Shown in pieces: positions 40,701 through 50,759 of a stretch of DNA of 64,000 nucleotides (positions within the stretch are counted from its first letter, which is position 1; every line of letters starts with the position of its first letter). Under the pieces are notes generated by a model that was not told the DNA's origin, did not search any database, and saw nothing but the letters and a program-made list of their open reading frames with translations. Origin of the DNA: G963668605 sp963793625 (GTDB lineage Bacteria > Acidobacteriota > Terriglobia > Bryobacterales > Bryobacteraceae); the NCBI GenBank assembly GCA_963793625.1, contig CAWCAT010000025.1:75375-139374 (forward strand). The letters run 5' to 3'. Both the position numbers and the translations under genes were made by a program.

Positions 40701-41951
40701 CTACCGGCGCTTAGGCGTGGGCGGTGGCGCTGGCCAGCCCTCAATCGTGCCGTCGTCCGCGGTCACCACCAGGCTGAACGGGCTGCGGGTCAGGGACTCG
40801 GCCACGCCCCCAAAAGTCAGCGGCGTCCCGGGCTCCGCCTCATTCGCAAAAGGCGCTTTCAGCTTCAACACGATCTCCTCGACGCCCGGAGTACCGATCG
40901 AAATCCCCAATTCGTTTGGCTTGCCGGCTGGCGTGGCGCGTACGAGCAACCCCTTCATCTTGGGGATTGGTGTGTTCTTTACAGACAGACCGAAGTACTC
41001 CTCGCCATCGGGCAATTCCAGGCGCTTGCGGAGTTTCTTCCAGGCCGCGAGTTCGGGATTCGTGCGCTCCAGTTCGATCTCCGCCTTGCGTTCGGCGATT
41101 GCGATGGCGCTCTCCACATGGAAGCCGGCTGGCGGATGCACCGCAGCCAGGGCCGCCGACTGCAACTTCTCTAGCCCTTCGGTATCCCCGTGGTAAGCGG
41201 TATAAAGGCGCTCCAGCAGGCTTGCGATCTGGCGGCGTTGTGATTCCGGCATAGCCCCCTGATCACGCAATGATGCAGCGCGCGCCAAATGCCAGAACCC
41301 CTGAATCTGCTTGCCGGGTTGGTTCTGCAATGAGAGCACCGTGCCCATCCACGCGGAGGTTTCGCCGCTCGCAGGCTGCAGCTTAAGACATTCTGCGAAT
41401 TCCGCTTCGGCGCCTGTAAAGTTGCTCCGCTGCCACTCGATCCAGCCCAGCGCCCGGTGGGCCATCAATTCCAGGTTGCCGCGTTCCTGCCCCCACTGAG
41501 CTTCAGGCAAGGCCGCAGGCTTCATCCCAGCCGCCAGAAAGCCGTCCAGCCCTTTCAGCAAACGCCGTGCGGATTCTTCGCTGGCCTTCAATGCGTCGGG
41601 TGAGGTGTCCTTGCCGGCAGTGGTGAGCAGTGTACACCAGTAGAGCCCGACAAAATTATCCGGTGCGTCCGCCAACATCTCCTGCGCCACCGACAGCATC
41701 CTGGCGCTGTCGCCAGTGGACTGGAACGCTGACAAATAGAGTTCCCGGCGCACCTGACGCAGTTCGGATTTCGGGTATTTGAGTTTCCACTCATCCAGCA
41801 GCTTGATTCGCTTCTGCGGCGATGCTTCGGTGCGGATGACAAGGACAAGATCGTACTCCGCGCGGTCGCTCCATGCGGCGGCAGGCGCAGGCGCTGGAGC
41901 CAGCAGGGCCGCCGTAAGCAAGCATGCCGCACCGATTGAGTTCATGCGCAT
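40701..41951 (-). CDS. Secreted TPR-like protein
   Basis: 416 residues starting with a signal peptide (MRMNSIGAACLLTAALLAP). The middle consists of helical repeats resembling TPRs (EMLADAPDNFVGLYW, ALGWIEWQRSNFTGAEAEF, ECLKLQPASGETSAW). The C-terminal 120 residues look like beta-rich sequence with LGISIGTPGVEEIVLKLK. It ends seven bases from the convergent DUF4384 gene and begins right after the caspase gene's stop (one base), so the two are co-transcribed. No enzyme motif is visible; a scaffold for the caspase-like protein is possible. Confidence 0.72.
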   Translation of the reverse strand: MRMNSIGAACLLTAALLAPAPAPAAAWSDRAEYDLVLVIRTEASPQKRIKLLDEWKLKYPKSELRQVRRELYLSAFQSTGDSARMLSVAQEMLADAPDNFVGLYWCTLLTTAGKDTSPDALKASEESARRLLKGLDGFLAAGMKPAALPEAQWGQERGNLELMAHRALGWIEWQRSNFTGAEAEFAECLKLQPASGETSAWMGTVLSLQNQPGKQIQGFWHLARAASLRDQGAMPESQRRQIASLLERLYTAYHGDTEGLEKLQSAALAAVHPPAGFHVESAIAIAERKAEIELERTNPELAAWKKLRKRLELPDGEEYFGLSVKNTPIPKMKGLLVRATPAGKPNELGISIGTPGVEEIVLKLKAPFANEAEPGTPLTFGGVAESLTRSPFSLVVTADDGTIEGWPAPPPTPKRR

Positions 41952-43925
41952 CTATTCCTCTACCTTCAGGGTCACCGGGCTGAGGGGTTTGATTTCCACC
42001 TCTTTACGCTTCAGAATCTGTCCGCCCTGCACCGTACGCGCTTCGTAGCGGCCAGCCGGAACGTTGATGCTGGCTGGAATCTGCCGTGAGTACACACGAC
42101 CATCCACAACCACGGCAGTCGCGGCAGTTGCCCCGTCAACAGTGATCATGCCAATTTCCTGTTGCAGCACCATGTTCAGCGTGTCACCCGATTGATTCGG
42201 AGTGATGGCCTTGACTTCAGACCGATAGCCTTCGAGTTCCGCCTTAACGCCGTGCCGCTCCGTAGTCAACATCAGGACGCATGGCGAGGCGCAGCGCTGT
42301 TCGGCATCACCTTCTACGGTGAGATTGGCACCCGGCGGGTCCGTTGCAACGCGGACCGGGACCGTATTGGGGCGGTTGACCCCGCTGCTGTTCACCTTGA
42401 GCTCTGTCGATTTGCGCATCCGAAGGTCGCGCGAACCGGAGACAGAGACCAGTTCGACGTGCAGGAGTCCGGCGGCTTCGGGCGACAAAGTGGCCAATTC
42501 GTTCGACGGGTTGGCTGACTGACTTGCAGGCTGGACAGAGCTGGATGTGGTGGCTGCTGCTGCAGCACTCAGTTGCTTCACCCATCGCGAAAGCTCCACC
42601 GTATTGGAGAGCTGGAAGCGGCGTCCGGCTTCGAAGTCAGGTATTCCAAACGTAACCCCGCTAAAGATTTCGTTGATCGGAGGCGGCGGTGGAGGACCGG
42701 CCTGCAATTCCTTTTTGGCTTCTGGAGAGATGGCCGCGAGTTCCGTGAGCATGGCATCGGCCTTCTGAATGGATGCGGTTGTGCTGCGTACACGAATTTC
42801 CCGCAGCAGGACGACGGCCTGATCCACATGGTCGTTCAGCAAATGGCAGATCACGCCCTGAAATACGGCGTCCGTTGCGAACAGGTCCAGCTTGTGAGCC
42901 TGCGTGTAGAATCCCGCGGCTCCGGCGTAGTCCCCGGCATCAAACCGAGCCTGCGCCTCCTTGCGCGCGGTGAGATAGACCAGCTTTGACTTGGCGAGCT
43001 CCTCGAGGGCACCGCCTGGTTTCTTTCTAAGGACTTGGTTCACCAGGTCAATGGCGCTCTGCCACTCCTGCTGCTGCTCGCGCAGACGTGCGTCGGACAA
43101 CCATTTTTCGGCCAACGCGGGGTCGTTTTCGGTACTCAGATTGGCCGGCGGGTGGAAGTAGAAACGGCCGGTCATGCTTCCGAACTGCATCGGCCGCTGC
43201 TGCCCGCCGGTCTCTTCTGACACGCGCAGTGTGACGCGGGAGATCAAGTCGGCAATGGGTAGGCCGGGCTGCGCCATGACGTCGGCCAGGGCTTCGGAGA
43301 AGAAGCTATTCTTGCCGCTTGGGTTATCCAGAGCCACGGCGTTCGCCTTGGTGGAAAGGAAGACCAGCGAATCCCCTGATAGATCAGGAGGGTTCGCCAA
43401 CCCGTTCTGCAGCGATTGCGCCTGAGTCAGCGGATTGCTGCGACAGGCATCCAAAATAATAATTGTCCGCTTGTGCGGTTGCTGCAAGAAATCCGAAATG
43501 GTCTTAAATGGCAGGCTGCGCGACTTGGACTGGTAGATGGACGACCCAACTGCGAAATCCACCGGCAGCAGATAATTCTCGCTCTGAATCTGCACGCCAT
43601 GGCCGGCGTAGAATAGCAGGGCAGTATCTTCCGGTCCGAGCGATTGCGACAACTCGGCCAAACCCTCTTCCATGTCCACCTTTTTGGCGTTTAGTTTGAG
43701 AATCGTCTTGAAACCGGCGGCTTGCAGTGCGGTATCGACCAGGCGCGCGTCATTCACGGCATTCTGCAGTGGCCGTTCGGTGTATTGATCGTTGCCGATG
43801 ACCAGGGCGATGCGCTTGCCCCCTTCCTGCGCAGTGGCGGGTCCACCAGCCAGCAGGGGCAGCAGCACGGCGGCAAGCCTTACAGATCGCCAGCGGGAGC
43901 GCGAGGTGAGATTGATAGTTTGCAT
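41952..43925 (-). CDS. Secreted caspase-like (C14) protein with TPR and PEGA domains
   Basis: 657 residues. N-terminal signal (VRLAAVLLPLLAGGPATAQ), then a caspase p20-like domain: RIALVIGNDQY, catalytic His109 in FYAGHGVQ and Cys161 in IIILDACRSNP. The next 200 residues contain TPR-like helices (FDAGDYAGAAGFYTQAHKLD). A proline stretch and linker precede a PEGA-type domain (VRVATDPPGANLTVEGDAEQ) and a second one near the C-terminus (PASINVPAGRYEARTVQGG). The export signal places it in the periplasm or outside. It lies between the TPR gene and the large YD-like gene in one apparent operon. The frame is intact. Confidence 0.88.
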   Translation of the reverse strand: MQTINLTSRSRWRSVRLAAVLLPLLAGGPATAQEGGKRIALVIGNDQYTERPLQNAVNDARLVDTALQAAGFKTILKLNAKKVDMEEGLAELSQSLGPEDTALLFYAGHGVQIQSENYLLPVDFAVGSSIYQSKSRSLPFKTISDFLQQPHKRTIIILDACRSNPLTQAQSLQNGLANPPDLSGDSLVFLSTKANAVALDNPSGKNSFFSEALADVMAQPGLPIADLISRVTLRVSEETGGQQRPMQFGSMTGRFYFHPPANLSTENDPALAEKWLSDARLREQQQEWQSAIDLVNQVLRKKPGGALEELAKSKLVYLTARKEAQARFDAGDYAGAAGFYTQAHKLDLFATDAVFQGVICHLLNDHVDQAVVLLREIRVRSTTASIQKADAMLTELAAISPEAKKELQAGPPPPPPINEIFSGVTFGIPDFEAGRRFQLSNTVELSRWVKQLSAAAAATTSSSVQPASQSANPSNELATLSPEAAGLLHVELVSVSGSRDLRMRKSTELKVNSSGVNRPNTVPVRVATDPPGANLTVEGDAEQRCASPCVLMLTTERHGVKAELEGYRSEVKAITPNQSGDTLNMVLQQEIGMITVDGATAATAVVVDGRVYSRQIPASINVPAGRYEARTVQGGQILKRKEVEIKPLSPVTLKVEE

Positions 43926-43934
43926 CGTTGCTCC

Positions 43935-46299
43935 TTACCGGAAAAACACGTTCCGATTGCGTCCATCCAGCGTCAGATCCTTATCGCATTTAGCGGAAAC
44001 CAGCTTACCGCCCTGGTAGGTGTAGATGATTTTGGAAGACTTGCCGGGCACCTCTATGGCTTCGTCCGCAAGTCGGCCACTCTGGTAATTCATGCTGCGT
44101 TCGTAAATCTTGCCGCCGCGTTTGTCGCCCGCCATCTGGTAACCGGTAATAGATATCAACTGTGGCCCGTCCCAGCGAAATTCCAGCATCGTATTGAGTG
44201 GCGCGCCGCTGCGGTCGGCCAGTTCGCGGGCCGTGGTTACGCGGCCGTTCTCATCGTAGGTGAACTTGAAATAGTGGATGCGGTCCCACACAAACGGCAG
44301 GAACCATGAGTTACCGGCAACCCCTAGCGTGATGTTACTTCCGGTAAGTTTCTGTACCGCAATCGGGTCCACCCAGACGCTATTCTGCAACACCAGGGAT
44401 GACTGCTTCAGCATTTCGTCCGGATCGGATGTGGCTGGCGGCTTGGCTTCATTGTCATACGCGACCGACCAGACCTGGCCGGATTTGTCGTCGTAGGCAA
44501 ATGATATTTTCTTTTCACCAGTATTATTCTCGGGCTTCTCAAAGGCTGGGGTGATGGATTTCAGCTTCTCTCCGTCCCACTCGAATCCTACCCGCATCTT
44601 GTTCGGCCTCAATGCGTTCGATTTTCGGCTGGAATGCCAGGCTGGAAGGACAGTAGAAAACTGTTTCCGGTAACTTTCGCCCGGAGAGCCAATTAGGGCG
44701 GCCCTCTTCCGCACGGGGCGCGGCGGCAATTCCCGCCATCATGCGTCGTACTGCCGCGCGTTGCTCCTGCTTGGCATCCAACGTATTCGAGACCGTCAGA
44801 TAGCGGTTAAAGTGCTGGCGTCCGGCTTCCGGATCGCGTAGCGCCAAAGCCGCCAGGCCCGCATAGTAGAACATTTCCGCGTCATCGTCCTTGAGGTGCA
44901 GCCCTCGCTCGGCCAGTTTCCGTACCTTGGTGAAGCGGGACTCGGCCCAACTCTTCTGGATCGAGCCGCGCAATTCGGTGAGGCCGCTTTCGATGTCGAA
45001 CAGCAGGTCATTACGGAGTGTGTCGCCGGCCTTGCGCTCTTCGGCCACCGCGCGCAGGTCGTATTGCTCCAACACCTGCAGCGCCTGGCTGGTTTCGTGC
45101 ATGGCTCCCAGAATCTCGGCTTTTATAAGCAACACCTTCAGGTTGAACGGATCGATAGTCTCCGCACGCTTGACGCTATTAAGGGCTTCGTCCAACTTCT
45201 TCTGCTCTTTGAAGCGGGTGGCGAAGGTGATGTTCTGGTCGATTTGCGTGGCCTCGCCAGGCGCGAGCCGTTTGCGTTCGGACTGCCGGTCGATGGCGAT
45301 ACCGCGCGAGTACTCGGTCCAAGCCATGTTCGCCCGGGTTCGCGTATCGGAGTGCGTTGGCTGGCGCATGCCGGCTAGTCGGTACTCGCGATAGGCAGCG
45401 CCAAACTCCTTCTCGTCATAGCGCTCCTTACCGGCCTTCAGGTGTAGCGACATGCTCTCTTTGAGGGCTTCGGCCTGCCGCTTACCCAACTCGGGGAATG
45501 CGTGGTGGTACTTCTCAAAATCGCGGTCGGCCAGAATGAAGGCGTCCCATTCTCGCGCAGACGCAAAAGCTCGCAGAACCGCTCCGCGGCGGTCCAGCCA
45601 ATCCTTCTGGCGGCGCACGGCGGCGCGGAGCTTTTCATGGTCGGCGTTTTTGGGATAAATTTCGGCGGAAAGTGCAGCGTATTTGAGCCCGCGTTCCAGC
45701 ACATCCAGCCCTGCCATGCCGGCTTCGAACTGGTTATAGGGGTCTTGCATACCTTGGGCCACGAAGCGCTCCAGGGCTGAGGCGGCGGGCTGATTCCCGA
45801 ATTCTTTCGCCGTAGCAGCCAGCAGTTCCATCGAAAATGGGAAGGTCTTGTCCTTACCGCCCAGGATGCGATTGGCGGCGGGATCCATCACCAGCCGGAC
45901 CAGTTCCTCAGCGCCACCCGGCAGGAATCCGAGGAAATCGGCGGGCGGGACTTCTACCGGCACCTTGTCTTTTTCCGATTTCTTGTACGCGATCTGGCTG
46001 GTCTTCCAGATCTCTCCGGCCTCGCCGCTTGGGTTCTTTAAACCCAAAGGGATCAGGTACTCCATGCCGCCAGCGGAGTAAAGTCCGACGGCTCCGGAAT
46101 CGGCATCCTTCAGCAGGGTGCCGTTTATCTTGATGGAATTGGGTTTCCCCGAAACGCGCGGCTGCGCGCCAATTGAAAGAGCCTTGTCCTTCCCATTTAA
46201 GCTAACGACGGCTGCTTCAGCGAACTGAAACCCCTTATCCGTATGGGTGACGACAATTCCGGCGTGGAGAGCTGCCGCCAGAAGGAGACAGGCCAGCAA
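43935..46299 (-). CDS. Large secreted protein with helical repeats and YD-like C-terminus (one frameshift)
   Basis: About 785 residues. A signal peptide (LACLLLAAALHAGIVV) after a TTG at 46299, a beta-rich first 120 residues, then about 400 residues of TPR-like helices (YDEKEFGAAYREYRLAGM; KKLDEALNSVKRAETIDP). After a shift near 44604 the C-terminal 220 residues contain repeated strand-turn units of the RHS/YD kind: ISFAYDDKSGQVWSVAY, FKFTYDENGRVTTA, MNYQSGRLADEAI, IIYTYQGGKLVSA. The start is uncertain: an ATG at 46319 lies in another frame and would need an indel. It sits first in the caspase operon and faces the kinase gene. Confidence 0.68.
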
Positions 46300-46465
46300 A
46301 CGGCGGCACGGACAGACATATCTTCAGATGGTAATCTACTATGGCCGTTTTTGCTCAGTGATTTTGTTTAATTCCCAAGAAGTAAAGTACTAATAGCCCC
46401 AACGCGAGCATATTACCGTTTGTCGTAAAGTTCTGTTATTGTGTTTCAATAATGAACCGACCGCA

Positions 46466-48142
46466 ATGGGCCACCCTCTGATGCAGCTACCTGTGCGCAT
46501 CGGCAAGTACGAGTTGAATGAGTACCTGGGCGGCGGAATGTCCGCGGTTTACCGCGCGGTGGATACCGTAATTGGACGCACCGTAGCGGTGAAGATCCTG
46601 ACGGAAGCCGGTTGCGCCGACGCCAACGCCAAAGCGCGGTTCCTGGCGGAAGCCCGCATGGCCGGCAACATCACGCACAACAACATTCTCAGCATCTACG
46701 ATTTTGGCGAGGACGATCAGCACCGCCCGTTCATGGTGATGGAATTCCTGCAGGGTGAGACACTGCGGCAGGCGATTGAACTGGGACATCTCGGCGATAT
46801 TCCCTCCAGGCTTAACATCGCTCTCCAGATAGCGCGCGCGCTGACTTATATACACACACAGAAAATCATCCATCGTGACGTTAAGCCCGACAACGTTTAC
46901 ATCACTTCGGCGGGCGTGGTGAAGGTGATGGATTTCGGTATCGCCAAGGCCGAAGACCTGACCATGACGCAGGCGGGTTTCGTGCTGGGAACGCCTCAAT
47001 ACATGGCGCCGGAACAGGTCGCTGGGAAACCGCTCACCGGGCAAGCTGACGTGTACGCTTTCGGCTTGCTGCTCTTCGAGCTCCTTTCGGGCAGGAAAGC
47101 CTACGCGGCCGAAACGATGGAGCAGCTCTTCTACAATATCCTCCACGAACCGTTCAACCTGGAGCCGCTGCAGGCATGCGGCGTACCCCCGTCGATTTGC
47201 GGCTTGGTCGAACGTTGCACCGCGAAGGATCCGGAGATGCGTCCGGCAGGATTCGCGCCAATCTGCCAGGAACTGGAAGAAGCGCTGTCACTGCCGAGTT
47301 CCTACACTGTGACGATGGCATCGATGCCGTCGATTCCCGTTGCTGATGGCGAGTGCGGCGCGACGCCCGAAATGGCTGATACCTGCGGCGGTTGCAGGCG
47401 TACTGGTGCTGATTGCTGTAGGCTGGTGGCTCGCAAATTCGCGAAGCAGCAAGACAGGTGGTCGAGCCGCTACCCAGGACCCTGGCTACTTCCACCGGGC
47501 AAATGGTTTTGGTGCCGGCGGGCAACTTCCGGATGGGTCCGGAGAAAGCACAGACGCACCTGCCGCCCTACTACATCGACAAAACCGAGGTTTCCAATTC
47601 CGCTTACCGCGCCTTCTGCCAGGCACAGAACCATCCCCTGCCTCCCGGATTCCCGGCGGACCATCTGGAGGATCCGGTGGTGCATGTCACCATCTCAGAT
47701 GCTCGGGCATTTGCGGCGTGGGCCGGCAAGCGCCTGCCTACGGCACGGGAATGGGAGAAGGCTGCGCGCGGAGAAGACGGCCGGCTTTATCCCTGGGGTA
47801 ATCAGCCGGACCCGGCGCGCGCCAACGTCAATGGAAAGTCGCTGCGGCCGGTGGGTGATTTCGACGGCGGCGCGAGTCCCTACGGCGCGCTCCAGATGGT
47901 CGGAAACGTGTGGGAGTTTGTCGAGCAGTCGCTTCCCGCGCCCTCTGACAAAGCTACGCTGGACTTCTTTCGGCGCACGTTGAATCCGCCGCCCGGCAAA
48001 GATGAGCCCTGGTACGAGATTCGCGGCCAGTCCTTCAAGGACGAGAGCGTCTGATCCGAGCGTGACCTTCGATGCCTCACCCGTCCCGGCGCGGTTCCAG
48101 GACGACCGCATCGGCATCAGGCTGGTAAAGGATGTGCGCTAG
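46466..48142 (+). CDS. Ser/Thr protein kinase fused to FGE-sulfatase-type domain (frameshifts)
   Basis: About 557 residues. Kinase domain: GGGMSAVYRAVD glycine loop, Lys43 in VAVKIL, catalytic IHRDVKPDN (Asp138) and DFG at 156-158, GTPQYMAPEQ. After it a membrane helix (PAAVAGVLVLIAVGWWL) is read in a second frame, then a FGE/SUMF1-type domain outside: MVLVPAGNFRMG, DKTEVSNSAYRAFC, RLPTAREWEKAARG, LYPWGN, MVGNVWEF, ending GIRLVKDVR at 48142. Shifts lie near 47350, 47460 and 48052. In such fusions the outer domain is usually a sensor or ligand-binding module rather than an active formylglycine enzyme. It is divergent from the caspase operon. Confidence 0.87.
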
Positions 48143-48169
48143 ACCATTATCGGCTGGCGTACCGGCAAG

Positions 48170-48601
48170 CTATGGAAGATACATCATCGGGATCGGCACG
48201 TCCGTCGCGATTCTCTCATTGAACCACCCCATGTCGCGCTGTTGCATGCCCAGGGCGGGATCGTTCACATATAGCTTTCCATCCTGGTCAACGCCAGTTA
48301 TCACAATTATGTGGGGGAATCCATTCCACAGCCCTGCAGCCCAGATTGGCCCTCGCTGGCGAAGCAGATTATCAATAAATGTCCAGTTATAGGACATATT
48401 TACAGCGGGCAAGGTCTCAAGCCCAACAGTCCGTGCTAGTCGGATGAACTCTTGCGCGCTGATTCCGCTGTTTGTTGCAAACCTGGAAGGCAGCGGATCT
48501 ATGCAGGCAAGCCGCCTGTAACCATAAAGCATTCGAGCAGAAGCATGCCAGCAGGACATCGATTTCTCTTGCCGGATCAACGGCACACCGATAAGTCGCA
48601 T
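48170..48601 (-). CDS. Papain-like cysteine protease (C70/AvrRpt2-like)
   Basis: 143 residues: catalytic Cys in KSMSCWHASARMLYGY, His in NGFPHIIVITGVD, and Asn/Asp in LYVNDPALG, spaced as in the papain-like C70/C39-type fold. There is no signal peptide, and the protein is little more than the catalytic core. It is last in the polysaccharide cluster, 44 bases after the ABC permease, and convergent with the kinase gene. Similar small domains in bacteria occur as toxins, effectors or processing peptidases; the role here is unknown. The frame is intact. Confidence 0.72.
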   Translation of the reverse strand: MRLIGVPLIRQEKSMSCWHASARMLYGYRRLACIDPLPSRFATNSGISAQEFIRLARTVGLETLPAVNMSYNWTFIDNLLRQRGPIWAAGLWNGFPHIIVITGVDQDGKLYVNDPALGMQQRDMGWFNERIATDVPIPMMYLP

Positions 48602-48645
48602 GGAGCAATCTCCTGGGCAACAAATCTATCACACGCTGAGATCCC

Positions 48646-49877
48646 TTAGACCACGTCCCCGAAGTTTTTCTTGAGCTTCTGAAACCAGGCGTGCCCCAGC
48701 AGGCAGACGATGATCGCCAGCGCGTATAGCTTCCAGAGTGAATCGAATTCGGGCGGGCGGTTTTCCAGGAAGATTGCCCGATAACCACGCACCAGAATGT
48801 AGATCGGGTTCTTTCCGAATACCGGCAGTACCCACGTCGGCAGATTCTGTTCCGGATAACAGATCGGCGTGATGAAAAACCACATCGTCAACAGGAATCC
48901 CATGATCTGGCCCAGATCGCGCAGGAAGGCGCCAAGTGCGGACAGAAACCAGGACAGGCCAAGCGTAAGCAGCACCTGCGGGATCAATAGTACAGGTAGC
49001 CAGAACACACTGAGCGGGACACGTTCACGGGCGATGATGATGGCGGCCACAAAAAACACTAACGCGATCGCCTGTGTGATCAGGCCGGCGAGCGTTTGCG
49101 TAACCGGCACAATCTCAATCGGAAAGCGCAGCTTCTTCACGAAATTTCGATGTTCCAGCACGGCCTGCGGCGCGCGCGCCAAGGCCTCGCTGAACGGCAG
49201 CCACGGCATCATCCCGGCCAGAAAATACAGGACGAATCCCGATGCCGTCGTATCGTTAGGCCAGCGTGTTTGCAGCACCAACCCGAAAACAAAAGCGTAC
49301 GTCAGCATCAATAGCAGCGGATTGAGCACCGCCCAGAACATATCGCCCGATTGAGCCGCGATAGCGTCCGTGTATGTCGCGCCGCACCATCGACCCAATC
49401 AGACTGCGATTGCTCAGGATCGTCCGCACCGGACCTGTAACGACGCTTGCCAGCCAGCGCGGCAGGTTTTTGCGCTGTAGTGCGCGCAACAGTGGTACGC
49501 GCGTGCGATCAATTTTAGTGCCGGACTCGCCGACCGTAGCGTCCACGGCCAGCAGATCCCAGCCCTTCATGTACGACCAGCCCTGTTCGCCCAGCACAGG
49601 TGCAAAATAGACGCGATAAGAACCACGACCGGCTGGCAGTTCGATTCGCAAGTCGAACTGGCGACGCCCCGCCCGCTGGAACGTCTTCGCCGAGCGGACT
49701 CCACTCGCCTTCGGAAATAAACAGGCCCGTGCCCGGATCGTAGATCTGCCAGCCGACAGCAAACCCGTCGGCGCGCTTCCAGGCATTTTTCGACCGGTTT
49801 TCAATGCGGCAGCGCAGGTTGATTGCCTGTGGCCCCGTGTGAACTGCGGTCTGGATGCAGTTGTAGCGAACGCTCAT
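48646..49877 (-). CDS. ABC-2 polysaccharide export permease with N-terminal Wzt-like domain (two frameshifts)
   Basis: About 410 residues. The C-terminal 260 are a Wzm/TagG-type permease (MVRRDIHGRYRGS, MFWAVLNPLLLMLTYAFVF, GFLLTMWFFITPICYP). The N-terminal 125 resemble the carbohydrate-binding C-terminal domain normally attached to the Wzt ATPase: NLRCRIENRSKNAWK, GWQIYDPGTGLFISEGEW, FDLRIELPAGRGSYRVYFAP. A single open frame (49256-49804) carries the second half of that domain straight into the permease's cytosolic helix, so the fusion does not depend on a frameshift. Shifts at about 49680 and 49370 break the rest. The ATG at 49877 overlaps the methyltransferase stop (ATGA). No ATPase gene is in the window. 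Confidence 0.8.
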
Positions 49878-50759
49878 GCGCCTCCGCTGTACAGCCACGC
49901 CGGATAACGTTTCTGGATCGGCCCGGTCTTGCGGCCAACCGCGTAAATACCATCGCCACGCAGTTCCGTCGAGAGCAGGTAGCGATCCAGCAGATGCGAC
50001 ACCCAGGCCAATTCCGGCTTCGGCTCTTCGCGAAATGGACCAGTTTCCAGCACCGGCACTTCGAAACCTGCATCGAGCAGCAACAGCATGATTTCTTTCG
50101 GCGTGTACTCGCGATTATGGCGCGCCTCGGTCTCTTCGCCCTCTTTAGCGGGACGGATGTAGGCCGGGAAGAAACCGGGATGATAGCCCTGCAGAATCGC
50201 GGCGATCGCGCGAAGGGAACCGATGTTGGGCGTCGTCAGCACCAGGTGTCCGCCGGGCTTCAGAATGCGATTGATTTCCGCCATCATGAACATCGGATCT
50301 TCCACCAGGTGCTCGATCAGCTCACAGCACAGGACTGTCGAGAAGTGCTCATCGGGATAAGGGAAGCGATCTTTCTCAGCGTTGAACAGATCGACTTCGC
50401 ACTCGAATACTTCGCCTTCGGCAGAGGTCACAGCTGCGACGGTCTGTGCGCCCGGCGGGTCCGTAGTAACACCCGCGGACTTTGCCGTAACCGAGGCGGG
50501 TTTTGAGCGAAGGCGTAATCTGCAGATAGGCGCCCATCTCGAGCACACTGTCATCCGGCCCGCCCAGTGGGCGTCAGTTCGAGCGTGCGCTGCAGACGCG
50601 TCAGATGAGTGTCGATGTATTCGCTGCGGGGCCATCGGGCGACCAACTGCGCAGATATTCAGGCTCAATCGCGACGGCGCTATCCAGCGGACTGCTGATC
50701 TGTGGGTCCGGCGCTGTGCTGCTTCCGGCAATTACCACGGGCGAACGATCTGCCTTCAC
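49874..50759 (-). CDS. SAM-dependent methyltransferase (frameshifts)
   Basis: Class I methyltransferase of the type found in O-antigen and capsule clusters. The intact C-terminal part shows DLFNAEKDRFPYPDEHFSTV, CELIEHLVEDPMFMMAEINR, LKPGGHLVLTTPNIGSLRA and a long C-terminal region with HNREYTPKEIMLLLLDAGFE. The N-terminal part is broken near 50575 and 50470; a GTG at 50759 starting MKADRSPVVIAG is the best start I can see, with EPEYLRSWSPDGPAANTSTL following. The SAM-binding glycine loop is roughly at VLEMGAYLQITP. It probably methylates a glycan end or sugar, consistent with chain-terminating modification before export. Confidence 0.8.

Noticed and set aside
46466..48142. The FGE-type domain as the maturation enzyme of the sulfatase at 31,121-32,665
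   Set aside because: It is the outer part of a membrane kinase, lies 14 kb away in another unit, and such fusions usually lack the active-site cysteines of true formylglycine enzymes; none is evident here.
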